Assembly (NCBI GenBank): GCA_031409815.1
Contig: JANNXV010000147.1
Location: forward strand, 1-14,969
Origin: JANLUX01 sp031409815
GTDB lineage: Bacteria; Bacteroidota; Bacteroidia; AKYH767-A; OLB10
DNA: 14,969 bases
Reading direction: 5' to 3'
The notes below the pieces were generated by a model. The model was not told the origin of the DNA and did not search any database. It was given only the letters and a program-made list of their open reading frames with translations. Below, one piece after another: positions 1-7,299 of the stretch (positions are counted from its first letter, which is position 1; every line of letters starts with the position of its first letter). The position numbers and the translations under genes were made by a program.

Positions 1-1
1 T

Positions 2-1396
2 ATACCCGGCTCAAAAAGCAGGGTAGTGTTTGGTGGAACCAACAATCAGGTTATTGGTGGCGCGCAACCAACTACATTTAATGCATTTAGAATGGAAAAG
101 GGAGGTGCCACGCAATCAATTACGTTAAATAAATCTATTGTGGTTAACGACACATTGGCGATAAATCAGGGTAGAATATTTATGAACCAAAATAGCATTA
201 CGGTTAATAATCCAACTATTGCAGGTATTTTTAAATTTCAAGCCGGAACTAATGGAGTATTAATTAGTGAAGATTCGTTAAGTAAAGTGAACTGGAATAT
301 TGGTACCACGGTAGGTGCTCACCTTGTTCCATTTGCTAATACTGCTGTAAGCCATTATATACCGTTTACAATTAATAATGTATCTGGTGATTTGGGTACT
401 GTTACTATTGCTCAATATGCTGTTGCTGCAACTAATTTACCTCTACCTCCAGGGGTAACTCACATTAATCTTGTGGGCGGTGGAAATAACTCTGCAAATA
501 CAGCAGACCGTTACTGGATATTAAGTAGAAGTTCTGCTGCTGCAAATACTTCTACTATTTCGTTCTCATTTATTGATGCTGAGCGACCATCAACAATGAC
601 CGGTACTCCAAATCCTCTCACTCAAGGAAAGGTGCAACCATGGACCACCAGTGTTTCTCCAGCAAATGCAGGATGGCGACCTGCACCAGGTGCTCAAACT
701 TATGTTGCTAGCGTTGCAGGGTTTGGTTTTACCGTTCCGGGCGTTCCAACTTTTAGCGCGGCAAGAGTAAATACGATAACATTGCCGAGCTATACCTGGA
801 CATTTGGTAATAGCAATCCTTGGGCAGCTGCAAATTCAAATAGCCCTTTACCAATTAGTTTATTATCATTTGAGGCAAATGCAGTAAATGATAAGGCGAA
901 AATTAATTGGGTAACAGCCTCTGAAAAGGATAATGATTATTTTACGGTTGAACGCACATTGGATTTTAGAAGCAGTATTAGTCTGCCAAAAGTGTTAAGT
1001 CAAGGAAATAGTAACGATAATCAATATTATGAAACATGGGATAATAGTCCTGAAAAGGGTATTAACTATTATCGTTTAATGCAAACTGATTTTGGTGGAA
1101 CTGCTCAGGTGGCATCGGATTATGTGGCTGTTAAATTTGGCAGCGCATCTACTTTCGAAATTCTGTTTGTAAAAAATGAAACGGAAATGCAAGTGATATT
1201 TGATTACGACAGCAACGAGCCGGTTGATTATATAATTTCTGATATGCTTGGTAAAACCATACTGTCGGGAGCTAAAAAAGCGGCTGTGCCCGGCATTAAT
1301 ATGTTGAATTTTGACGCAACAGCATGGCCACATGGAATGTATTTAGTTACATTGCAAAACAGCCAGAAACGTGTTACACATAAATTTGTGTATTAA
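2..1396 (+). CDS. Secreted protein with C-terminal T9SS type A sorting domain (5' end outside window)
   Basis: The frame is open from the first bases (codon at 2-4) with no stop, so the GTG at 26 is probably internal and the gene starts before the window. The visible part is rich in Asn, Thr, Ser, Gly and Ala with repeated beta-strand-like segments, as in large Bacteroidota surface proteins. Near base 850 a linker begins with PLPISLLSFEA, followed by NWVTASEKDNDYFTVER. This is the usual LPVELLSF...W.TASE.NNDYFT.ER module found just before T9SS sorting domains. The last ~75 residues (about 1165-1393) end in GMYLVTLQN...KRVTHKFVY, matching the GxYxVxl...xxKfvv pattern of a type A C-terminal domain. 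That domain would send the protein through the outer membrane and be cleaved off there. The cargo function is not visible. A strong terminator follows. The family call is firm; the role is unknown. Confidence 0.9.
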   Translation: MPGSKSRVVFGGTNNQVIGGAQPTTFNAFRMEKGGATQSITLNKSIVVNDTLAINQGRIFMNQNSITVNNPTIAGIFKFQAGTNGVLISEDSLSKVNWNIGTTVGAHLVPFANTAVSHYIPFTINNVSGDLGTVTIAQYAVAATNLPLPPGVTHINLVGGGNNSANTADRYWILSRSSAAANTSTISFSFIDAERPSTMTGTPNPLTQGKVQPWTTSVSPANAGWRPAPGAQTYVASVAGFGFTVPGVPTFSAARVNTITLPSYTWTFGNSNPWAAANSNSPLPISLLSFEANAVNDKAKINWVTASEKDNDYFTVERTLDFRSSISLPKVLSQGNSNDNQYYETWDNSPEKGINYYRLMQTDFGGTAQVASDYVAVKFGSASTFEILFVKNETEMQVIFDYDSNEPVDYIISDMLGKTILSGAKKAAVPGINMLNFDATAWPHGMYLVTLQNSQKRVTHKFVY

Positions 1397-1419
1397 ATAA
1401 GAGAGATTTATTATTCTAC

Positions 1420-1452
1420 AATCCCGGTTCCAACGAGCCGGGATTTTTTTTT
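1420..1452 (+). terminator. Rho-independent terminator of the T9SS protein gene
   Basis: An 11-bp stem pairs 1420-1430 with 1435-1445 (core atcccgg / ccgggat, one G-T pair) around the 4-base loop caac. It runs straight into a T tract ending at 1452. It lies 23 bases after the stop codon at 1396. The other strand has no matching T run beyond the stem, so it should act only for rightward transcription. Confidence 0.88.
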
Positions 1453-1514
1453 GCTTGTTATTGAATTGGAAGCTAGGCTTAGAAAGGCTACGCAATGGCA
1501 TTACTACTTGTTGC

Positions 1515-1531
1515 GATTGCATAATGCAATC
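1515..1531. repeat. Perfect 8-bp inverted repeat in the convergent spacer
   Basis: Arms gattgcat and atgcaatc are separated by one base. Outer arms ctact (1504-1508) and agtag (1532-1536) could extend the structure over a 6-base bulge. It begins 22 bases past the stop codon of the leftward molybdenum operon. It lacks a T tract on either strand, so it is not a typical intrinsic terminator. It could be an RNA 3'-end stabiliser or a protein-binding dyad. The rest of the 156-base spacer shows only the terminator at 1420-1452. Confidence 0.35.
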
Positions 1532-1552
1532 AGTAGAAAAGATAGTGTTGTG

Positions 1553-3856
1553 TTATTGGTGTTTTTTAATTTTAATTACCACATTTTTTGAGGTAGGAGT
1601 GTTGCTTTTATCGGCCACACTATTGATGGGAACCAATACATTGGTTTCGGGAAAATAAGTGGCAGTGCATTTTTCGGGAATGTTAAATTCAACCACAATA
1701 AATTTATGGGCTACACGCTCGGTATTATCAAAATAATTGAAGAGGTCAACTACATCGCCCGGGTTTAGACCTTCGTGAGCAATGTCGTTGGCATTCATAA
1801 AAATTACTCTGCGTTCGTTATAAACTCCGCGATAGCGATCGTTAAGTCCATAAATAGTGGTGTTGAACTGATCGTGACTGCGAATGGTCATCATCATGTA
1901 CTCATGGTCAGCCAGCGGTGTAATAGTGATATCGGCTACATTAAAATTTGCTTTGCCGGTAAAAGTGTTGAAACTTTTTTCGCGATTGGAGTTGGGTAAA
2001 TAAAATCCGCCCGGCTTGCGCACACGCTCATTATAGTTTTGAAAACCGGGAATTGTTTTAGCAATATCGTTTCGAATATGATCGTAATGATTTTGATACA
2101 ATGCCCAATTGGCATTTGCTTTTTCGCCTAAGGTTTCCTGAGCCAATCGGCATACAATAATTGGTTCACTCAGTAACTCGTCCGATACAGGATGTAAATT
2201 GCCTTTCGAAAACTGGATGACTCCCATTGAATTTTCGGTAGTCACAAATTGATTTTCTCCACTCATTTCGTCCTTGTCGCTTCGTGCCAAACAAGGTAGT
2301 ATGATGGCTTCTTCGCCATTAACTAAATGGCTTCGGTTCAGTTTAGTAGAAACCTGAACGGTTAATTTGCACTTACGTAAAGCTTCAGCTGTGTAAGTAG
2401 TATCAGGCGTGGCAGAAAGGAAATTACCGCCCATGGCAAAAAATATTTTTGCTTTGCCTTCGTGCATGGCGTGTATGGCTTCTACTGTGTCAAATCCATT
2501 TTCGCGTGGAGGTTCAAAACGAAAAACATTTTTCAAACTATCAAGAAATGCAACAGATGGTTTTTCATAAATACCCATGGTGCGATCGCCTTGCACATTG
2601 CTATGTCCACGAACCGGACAAGTGCCGGCACCCGGTTTGCCAATGCTTCCTTTAAGCAGTAAAACATTTACCACTTCTTTAATGGTATCAACTGCATTTT
2701 TGTGTTGTGTTAAACCCATTGCCCAACAGGCAATTATTTTTTTCTTTTGAGCAATAATGGCAGCTACTTTTTTAATTTTTTCTAAGGGCACACCACTGGC
2801 TTCGGCAAGAAATGCTACATCATATTTTTTTATGTGATCGATGAGCAATTGATAATCCAATGTGTGTTCATTAATAAACTGATGATCGAAAACAGTGCCC
2901 GGATTTTTTTCTTCTTGCTGCCAAAGTAAAAATTCAATGGCTTGTAACAATGCCATATCTCCATTGATTTTTACTTGTAAAAATATATCAGTTAGTTTGG
3001 CCTTTATACCTAACGCTCCTTTTATGGTTTGTGGATTACTAAAACTAATAAGCCCTGTCTCGGGCAATGGATTTATGGAAATAATTGTACATCCATTTTC
3101 CTTTGCTTTTTGCAAAGCACTTAGCATGCGCGGATGATTGGTTCCGGGATTTTGACCAATTACCAAAATAACTTCTGCCTGATAAAAATCTTCCAGCTTC
3201 ACAGAACCTTTACCGATTCCTAATGATTCGGTGAGTGCTACTCCGCTCGACTCGTGACACATATTTGAGCAGTCGGGTAAATTATTGGTGCCGAATTCGC
3301 GCACAAACAATTGGTACAAAAAAGCTGCTTCATTGCTGGTTCGACCCGAAGTGTAAAAAACCGCTTCGTTGGGTGACGCAAGCGAATTTAGTTGTTCAGC
3401 AATTTTTTTAAAGGCATTGTCCCACGATATGGGTTGATAATGCGTTGCACCTTTAGGTAAATACATAGGTTGTGCTACGCGACCTTTTTTTCCAATATGA
3501 TAATCGTCAAGCTGTGATAATTCTTTTACCGAGTTGGCTGCAAAAAAATCAGCAGTCAGTTTTTTTGTGGTAGCTTCTTCAGCAATTGCTTTCGCACCAT
3601 TTTCACAATATTCAGCAATACGCGACCGCTCATCATCCGGATCGGGCCATGCACAACCGGGGCAATCGTAACCATCTTTTTGATTGAGTTTAGCGAGTGC
3701 TTTTAGTCCACGACCCAAATCCATTTCGTCCAACATGTGTTGAGCGGTTGAAATAACAGCAGGAATGCCCGCTGCCACCTCTTTTGGTTTGCCCAGTTTT
3801 AATCCTGTAAATTCTTCAGGATTTTCAGCATTGGAAATTTTGTTTTTGTCGCTCAC
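1553..3856 (-). CDS. FdhF/YdeP-type molybdopterin oxidoreductase alpha subunit
   Basis: This is a cytoplasmic molybdenum bis-MGD enzyme of the stand-alone FdhA/YdeP branch of the DMSO-reductase superfamily, distantly related to formate dehydrogenase H. Its substrate is unproven. The 767-aa length suits that branch. Visible signs are an N-terminal CPGCAWPDPDDE segment (C65, C68) with a further C84, then residues 168-205 including GRTSNEAA and DCSNMCHESSG, where C200 aligns with the Sec/Cys molybdenum ligand of FdhF. GQNPGTNHPRML (~234) and PVRGHSNVQGDRT follow. The C-terminal ~120 residues look like the MopB dinucleotide-binding domain (SHDQFNTTIYGLNDRYRG). The usual FdhF four-Cys cluster motif is absent. 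The start is a GTG; no in-frame ATG lies between it and the upstream stop, and the next Met is residue 41. It is the last gene of the operon with mobA and fdhD. No adjacent iron-sulfur or NADH subunit is seen, so its redox partner is unknown. Confidence 0.9.
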   Translation of the reverse strand: MSDKNKISNAENPEEFTGLKLGKPKEVAAGIPAVISTAQHMLDEMDLGRGLKALAKLNQKDGYDCPGCAWPDPDDERSRIAEYCENGAKAIAEEATTKKLTADFFAANSVKELSQLDDYHIGKKGRVAQPMYLPKGATHYQPISWDNAFKKIAEQLNSLASPNEAVFYTSGRTSNEAAFLYQLFVREFGTNNLPDCSNMCHESSGVALTESLGIGKGSVKLEDFYQAEVILVIGQNPGTNHPRMLSALQKAKENGCTIISINPLPETGLISFSNPQTIKGALGIKAKLTDIFLQVKINGDMALLQAIEFLLWQQEEKNPGTVFDHQFINEHTLDYQLLIDHIKKYDVAFLAEASGVPLEKIKKVAAIIAQKKKIIACWAMGLTQHKNAVDTIKEVVNVLLLKGSIGKPGAGTCPVRGHSNVQGDRTMGIYEKPSVAFLDSLKNVFRFEPPRENGFDTVEAIHAMHEGKAKIFFAMGGNFLSATPDTTYTAEALRKCKLTVQVSTKLNRSHLVNGEEAIILPCLARSDKDEMSGENQFVTTENSMGVIQFSKGNLHPVSDELLSEPIIVCRLAQETLGEKANANWALYQNHYDHIRNDIAKTIPGFQNYNERVRKPGGFYLPNSNREKSFNTFTGKANFNVADITITPLADHEYMMMTIRSHDQFNTTIYGLNDRYRGVYNERRVIFMNANDIAHEGLNPGDVVDLFNYFDNTERVAHKFIVVEFNIPEKCTATYFPETNVLVPINSVADKSNTPTSKNVVIKIKKHQ

Positions 3857-3880
3857 AACTGTTAGGGTAAAAACAATGTA

Positions 3881-4252
3881 CTATTTATTTTCAGCCAATG
3901 GATTCGGGTAATTATCGCTTTGGTCTTCCATGGTATTGTCTAAACATTTAAAATCTTTCTCGAGCAATAAAAATAGCGTTTTTCTTGGTGCTATTTCCAT
4001 CTCATTTTCTAGTCCCACCAAGTTGCTGCTTACCCATTTTTCGGCAAGTGAAGAAGGAATTTGCAGGGTAACTTTATTATTTGAAAATTCTGCAGCTAAA
4101 ATTTTGGCATCTGTTGATTTTTGCATTGCATAAATAAATGTGTTGTTTCCAAATTCGGTTTTTTCTTCGAGATATCCTTCTTTACCAAAATAATCTACTT
4201 CTGATTTGGTAAGTCGGAAGCGAATGGAGTTTCCTTTGATGCGTAGTTTCAT
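3881..4252 (-). CDS. Small conserved-looking protein between fdhD and the oxidoreductase (DUF7009-like)
   Basis: A 123-aa soluble protein with no signal peptide or membrane segment. The N-terminus MKLRIKGNSIRFRLTKSEVD recalls a small Bacteroidota family (I believe DUF7009) often found near fdhD, but that name is from memory and unchecked. The C-terminus has a lone cysteine in DFKCLD (C103), then an acidic stretch and EDQSDNYPNP (109-118), which looks like a conserved motif. It sits 40 bases after fdhD and 24 bases before the oxidoreductase, in the same frame as the latter. The context suggests a chaperone, cofactor-insertion factor or small subunit of the oxidoreductase, by inference only. 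The ATG start is at 4252. Confidence 0.8.
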   Translation of the reverse strand: MKLRIKGNSIRFRLTKSEVDYFGKEGYLEEKTEFGNNTFIYAMQKSTDAKILAAEFSNNKVTLQIPSSLAEKWVSSNLVGLENEMEIAPRKTLFLLLEKDFKCLDNTMEDQSDNYPNPLAENK

Positions 4253-4258
4253 TGTTTA

Positions 4259-4285
4259 GTGTTAAGGTATTGAAGTGTTAAGGTG
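4259..4285. repeat. Degenerate GTGTTAAGG-type repeat, intergenic copy
   Basis: The unit GTGTTAAGGT occurs twice (from 4259 and from 4275) around ATTGAA. The 27-base block matches 22 of 27 bases of the segment 4518-4544 inside fdhD, in the same orientation. It fills most of the 40-base gap between fdhD and the small gene and may shape the leader of the latter. Confidence 0.55.
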
Positions 4286-4292
4286 AAAAAAA

Positions 4293-5171
4293 TTACTTTA
4301 TCACCTCATCACTTAATTTTTTCATGATAATTCTTTTCTCTCCCGAATAAATATTAAATCTGTTATCTCTTAAGAAACCAATAAGTGTACAGTCGAAATC
4401 ATTGGCCATTTGTACCGCTAAGCTGGATGGAGCACCTACTGACGCAATTATTTTGATGCCAGCCATCACAGCCTTCTGAATCAACTCAAAACTTGCGCGT
4501 CCGCTCAATAGCAATAAGTGTTGAGGTGTTGCAGTGTGGAGGTGTTGAGGTATCATAGCACCAATAAGTTTGTCCAATGCATTGTGTCGGCCTACATCTT
4601 CGCGTACCAAAATTAATTTTCCATTTGTGTCAAACAATGCAGCAGCATGCAAACCACCGGTATATTCAAAAACATTCTGTTGTTTTCTTAATTCATCCGG
4701 TAACTGATAAATTAGATTGGCACTAAATTGTAGTGTATCTTTTTCGGTGTTTATACTACAAACGGTTTTTACTGATTCAATAGAAGTTTTACCACAAACA
4801 CCGCAACTGGAAGAAGTATAAAAATGTCGAGCTAATTTTTCGAGATCAAATTCAATGTTCGGTTGCAACTCAACACGAACAATATTTTGATAATCTTCTT
4901 TTCGGTTATTGTCGGTGCAGTATTTAATTTGAAAAATATCATTAGCGCTTTTAATAATCCCTTCAGTAAATAGAAACCCCAGGGCTAATTCAAAATCATT
5001 GCCCGGAGTACGCATGGTAACAGAAATACTTTTTTGTTGTCTTTCATTTTGCTTGCCGAAACCCAATCTGATTTCCAATGGTTCTTCTGCAGCCAGCAAG
5101 TCGTCAGCATCTGTAATGCCTGAAGCATTTACTTTTTTAATGCGAGAGGATGTTACCAAAGGTTTAACCAT
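4293..5171 (-). CDS. fdhD: Formate dehydrogenase accessory sulfurtransferase FdhD
   Basis: FdhD takes sulfur from a cysteine desulfurase and passes it to the molybdenum cofactor, which formate dehydrogenases need for activity. The 292-aa protein shows the family marks. These are an N-terminal EEPLEIRL strand, TPGNDFELALGFLFTEGI (~55-72), the sulfur-carrying CxxC loop in SSSCGVCGKTSIE (C123 and C126), REDVGRHNALDKLIG (190-204), and LLLSGRASFELIQKA (220-234) followed by AGIKIIASVGAPSSLAV. Residues ~206-218 (MIPQHLHTATPQH) replace a normally variable loop and are encoded by a low-complexity repeat also found between genes. The start at 5171 lies 18 bases after the mobA-fusion stop, so the two are probably co-transcribed. 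Identification is firm. Confidence 0.95.
   Translation of the reverse strand: MVKPLVTSSRIKKVNASGITDADDLLAAEEPLEIRLGFGKQNERQQKSISVTMRTPGNDFELALGFLFTEGIIKSANDIFQIKYCTDNNRKEDYQNIVRVELQPNIEFDLEKLARHFYTSSSCGVCGKTSIESVKTVCSINTEKDTLQFSANLIYQLPDELRKQQNVFEYTGGLHAAALFDTNGKLILVREDVGRHNALDKLIGAMIPQHLHTATPQHLLLLSGRASFELIQKAVMAGIKIIASVGAPSSLAVQMANDFDCTLIGFLRDNRFNIYSGEKRIIMKKLSDEVIK
4518..4551. repeat. Degenerate GTGTTGAGG-type repeat inside fdhD
   Basis: The first 27 bases match the intergenic block 4259-4285 at 22 positions. A further GTGTTGAGGT unit ends the segment. On the coding strand it gives the internally repeated peptide PQHLHTATPQHL at FdhD residues ~208-219, in the loop before the conserved LLLSGRAS strand. 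Confidence 0.55.
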
Positions 5172-5189
5172 TTATCAAAGGTAAAAAGT

Positions 5190-6275
5190 TTAACGAATAA
5201 TGTTAGCTTTAGCTATTTGATACGCCTCAGGCGTATCAACGCTCATGGTTAATTCAGCGGATCCGATAATTTGTTTGGCATTAACTTCTTCCAGAAAATG
5301 TCGCAATGAATAGTTTTGATGATGGAAAGCATTAATCAATTGTGCGAATGAAGAGTTCTCGTAAAGAGCTAATAGTGGTTCTAAAAAAGATTGACGGTTA
5401 GTATAGCAAACAGCCATCGTATTTATTTCTCTTGCATTAATTAATGTTTGAATTTCTGTTATATTAACAAAAGGATAATCACAGCCAATGAGTACAAAGG
5501 ATTTATTTGGATATTTTTCAAAAGCACTTAGCAAAGCAGCCATAGGTCCTATGTTTTGATGTTGAGGTGCGTCAACAATTGTTTCGTAACCGACAGAAAT
5601 GTTTTTCAATTGTGATTGGTTGCAACTGATAAACACTTTTTCGCAGCATGATTGCAGCAGGTCGTATAAAAAATAACGTTGTGGTTTTCCGTGATAATCA
5701 ATCAAGCTTTTGTCGGTTCCCATACGTTTGCTTTGCCCACCACAAACTACTAAGCCATACAAATCTTTCTTTTGTTGAGCAGAGAAAAAATCCTTGTTTA
5801 TGATTGTGGCATTTTCTAATCCATAGTATAGAATGCATTCGTTCAAAAGCGTGTCGCGAATAATTAATAATAGATTTCCGGTTGGGTTCTTGAATTTATA
5901 ATGGTTAATTAAATGAGTGATAGCTGGCTCTAAACCTTTCTGTTGATGTAATTCAAGTTTGCCAACTTCATCTACGATTAACCATTCGTGGTTTTGTTTT
6001 ATTGATTGAAGCAAAATAGATTGTGCATGATCAAATGCTTTTTTGTAAAAATGAAACCTGCCTACTGAAATTAGTTCTTCTGTTGTGGTGTTAGCGGTTG
6101 TTTCGAAATCAATTAGAGATTTAGCAGCAATATCAAACAATTTTCTTCTGCCATCAATTTCAGGATTAAGAATGCCACAAACGTTTTGTTGATGCTCAAC
6201 CCAATTCATCAACAAAGTTGTTTTGCCACTTTGAATGGGTGCACTGAAAATATAGATGTTACAATTCGAATTCAT
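5190..6275 (-). CDS. Fused THEP1-like P-loop NTPase and MobA molybdenum cofactor guanylyltransferase
   Basis: Two domains are seen in 361 residues. Residues ~5-160 look like a THEP1/NTPase_1-type P-loop protein. The Walker A is SAPIQSGKTT (11-20, K18; the usual first Gly is Ala), and WLIVDEVGKLEL (98-109, D102 and E103) is the Walker B with the DE.G.lEL pattern of that family. Residues ~172-361 are MobA: LVVCGGQSKRMGTDKSL (175-191) is the GTP-binding signature, NIGPMAALLSAF (~241) follows, and GCDYPF carries the metal-binding Asp (D266). MobA joins GMP to molybdopterin to make the guanine dinucleotide form used by the oxidoreductase at the end of the operon. The role of the NTPase half is unknown; it is not the common MobB partner. 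The start overlaps the membrane-protein gene by 17 bases, which suggests translational coupling. Confidence 0.88.
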   Translation of the reverse strand: MNSNCNIYIFSAPIQSGKTTLLMNWVEHQQNVCGILNPEIDGRRKLFDIAAKSLIDFETTANTTTEELISVGRFHFYKKAFDHAQSILLQSIKQNHEWLIVDEVGKLELHQQKGLEPAITHLINHYKFKNPTGNLLLIIRDTLLNECILYYGLENATIINKDFFSAQQKKDLYGLVVCGGQSKRMGTDKSLIDYHGKPQRYFLYDLLQSCCEKVFISCNQSQLKNISVGYETIVDAPQHQNIGPMAALLSAFEKYPNKSFVLIGCDYPFVNITEIQTLINAREINTMAVCYTNRQSFLEPLLALYENSSFAQLINAFHHQNYSLRHFLEEVNAKQIIGSAELTMSVDTPEAYQIAKANIIR

Positions 6276-7299
6276 CGGAATGAAGCGTGATCACTACAAG
6301 AATAAAAATAAATTCTCTGTAACGTAATAAACCTTTATGGGTCAAGCTTGCTAACTCATATGATTGTTGAGCATATGTTCTTAAGGCCGGCAATGAAGCA
6401 ATCAATTGACTTGTCCTATACTTATTATCCTTTTGTTTGTTTGATGCATATCTCCTGATTACCGATTTTATCAATGGCTGCACAAATACAAACCATGCCA
6501 ATAACACCGCAATGGTTCTTAGCACTGCATACAAGGCCTTTTGACTTTCGTTAACAGCATTCATTGAAAAAATGCAGACAATAAACGCAAGCACAATTAA
6601 CACATAAATACCACTTCTTTTACCTCCACTTTTAGAGCGGCTACTTTCATTTGCCAGATTTATTCGAGCATTGCTTTGGATTTGAATTTTAATTTCATCC
6701 GAACGTCCTTCAATCTGGTGTGGCAATTTTGAAATCCACCATCCCAGTATAATTCCCCATATAGCGTATACTGCGCAATATATAATGATGAGCCAGAAGC
6801 TGAACGAAAAATTTTCGTTGAGCGCAAAATCTTTTAGTAGGCTCTTAAAAAAGATATCAAGCGCCTCCCAAACTGATTTGCCAAATAACAAAGTGGTGAT
6901 TAAAAATTTTTGAATTGCCGATTCAAGTAAGGCTAAAAAACCAAAAAGTACTGAGGTGAAAGTAAAATTGGAAAACAACGTGTAAAGCAGTGCACCCATA
7001 AATCCCTGAAAGGCAACGGCAACATATGCAGGAATCGGAGACTGCGGACTTACAATAGCTTTAACAATAATTACCGAAATAGTGGCTTGAATAATTTGAC
7101 GGAATGAATGGTTACTATAATGAGCAATTAATCCTATTAGAATTACTGCAATACCGCCAACAAAAAATCCGGTGAACGGAATATGGAGAGCGTGCATGAT
7201 TCCACCAAGGCCCGACTCGTTTAGTGCCCACAATGCAGTGAGACGATGAACAGCATTTAATTGGTGATTTTTTTTTGAATCAAAATTTAAGGAACTCAT
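6259..7299 (-). CDS. Unrecognised multi-pass membrane protein in the molybdenum cofactor operon
   Basis: 346 aa with about seven or eight hydrophobic segments: roughly 41-60, 69-84, 91-110, 112-136, 166-190, 230-248, 255-275 and 328-340. The N-terminal half (ALWALNESGLGG, IPFTGFFVGG, SPIPAYVAVAFQG) has the small, Gly/Ala/Pro-rich helices seen in substrate-binding S components of ECF transporters. The C-terminal part has two helices and then an amphipathic RTSQLIASLPALRTYAQQSY region (295-314), loosely like a coupling helix of EcfT. A charged cytoplasmic-looking linker (~192-228) separates the halves. This resemblance is only by eye, and I do not recognise the family. It overlaps the genes on both sides (20 bases with the reductase, 17 with the NTPase-MobA gene), so it is tightly tied to their expression. 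Transport of a cofactor precursor or metal oxyanion is a guess. Confidence 0.78.
   Translation of the reverse strand: MSSLNFDSKKNHQLNAVHRLTALWALNESGLGGIMHALHIPFTGFFVGGIAVILIGLIAHYSNHSFRQIIQATISVIIVKAIVSPQSPIPAYVAVAFQGFMGALLYTLFSNFTFTSVLFGFLALLESAIQKFLITTLLFGKSVWEALDIFFKSLLKDFALNENFSFSFWLIIIYCAVYAIWGIILGWWISKLPHQIEGRSDEIKIQIQSNARINLANESSRSKSGGKRSGIYVLIVLAFIVCIFSMNAVNESQKALYAVLRTIAVLLAWFVFVQPLIKSVIRRYASNKQKDNKYRTSQLIASLPALRTYAQQSYELASLTHKGLLRYREFIFILVVITLHSDEFEL

Noticed and set aside
44..58. TTGGT / ACCAA inverted repeat near the left edge, resembling the arms of the ABC-gene hairpin
   Set aside because: Only 5 bp with a different loop, in Gly/Asn/Thr-rich coding sequence; no further match to the 27-nt unit.
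1455..1658. 67-residue + strand frame after the T9SS gene
   Set aside because: It overlaps the end of the oxidoreductase gene on the other strand, has no family resemblance and begins just after a terminator; chance frame.
4281..4306. AGGTGA / TCACCT inverted repeat around the fdhD stop as a terminator
   Set aside because: The T run is in the loop rather than after the stem, and the operon seems to continue into the next gene.
5555..5577. Possible third copy of the GTGTTGAGG repeat inside the MobA domain
   Set aside because: Only a short TGTTGAGGTG match, and the encoded DAPQHQNIGP lies where MobA proteins normally have a variable segment before the conserved IGP; probably chance.
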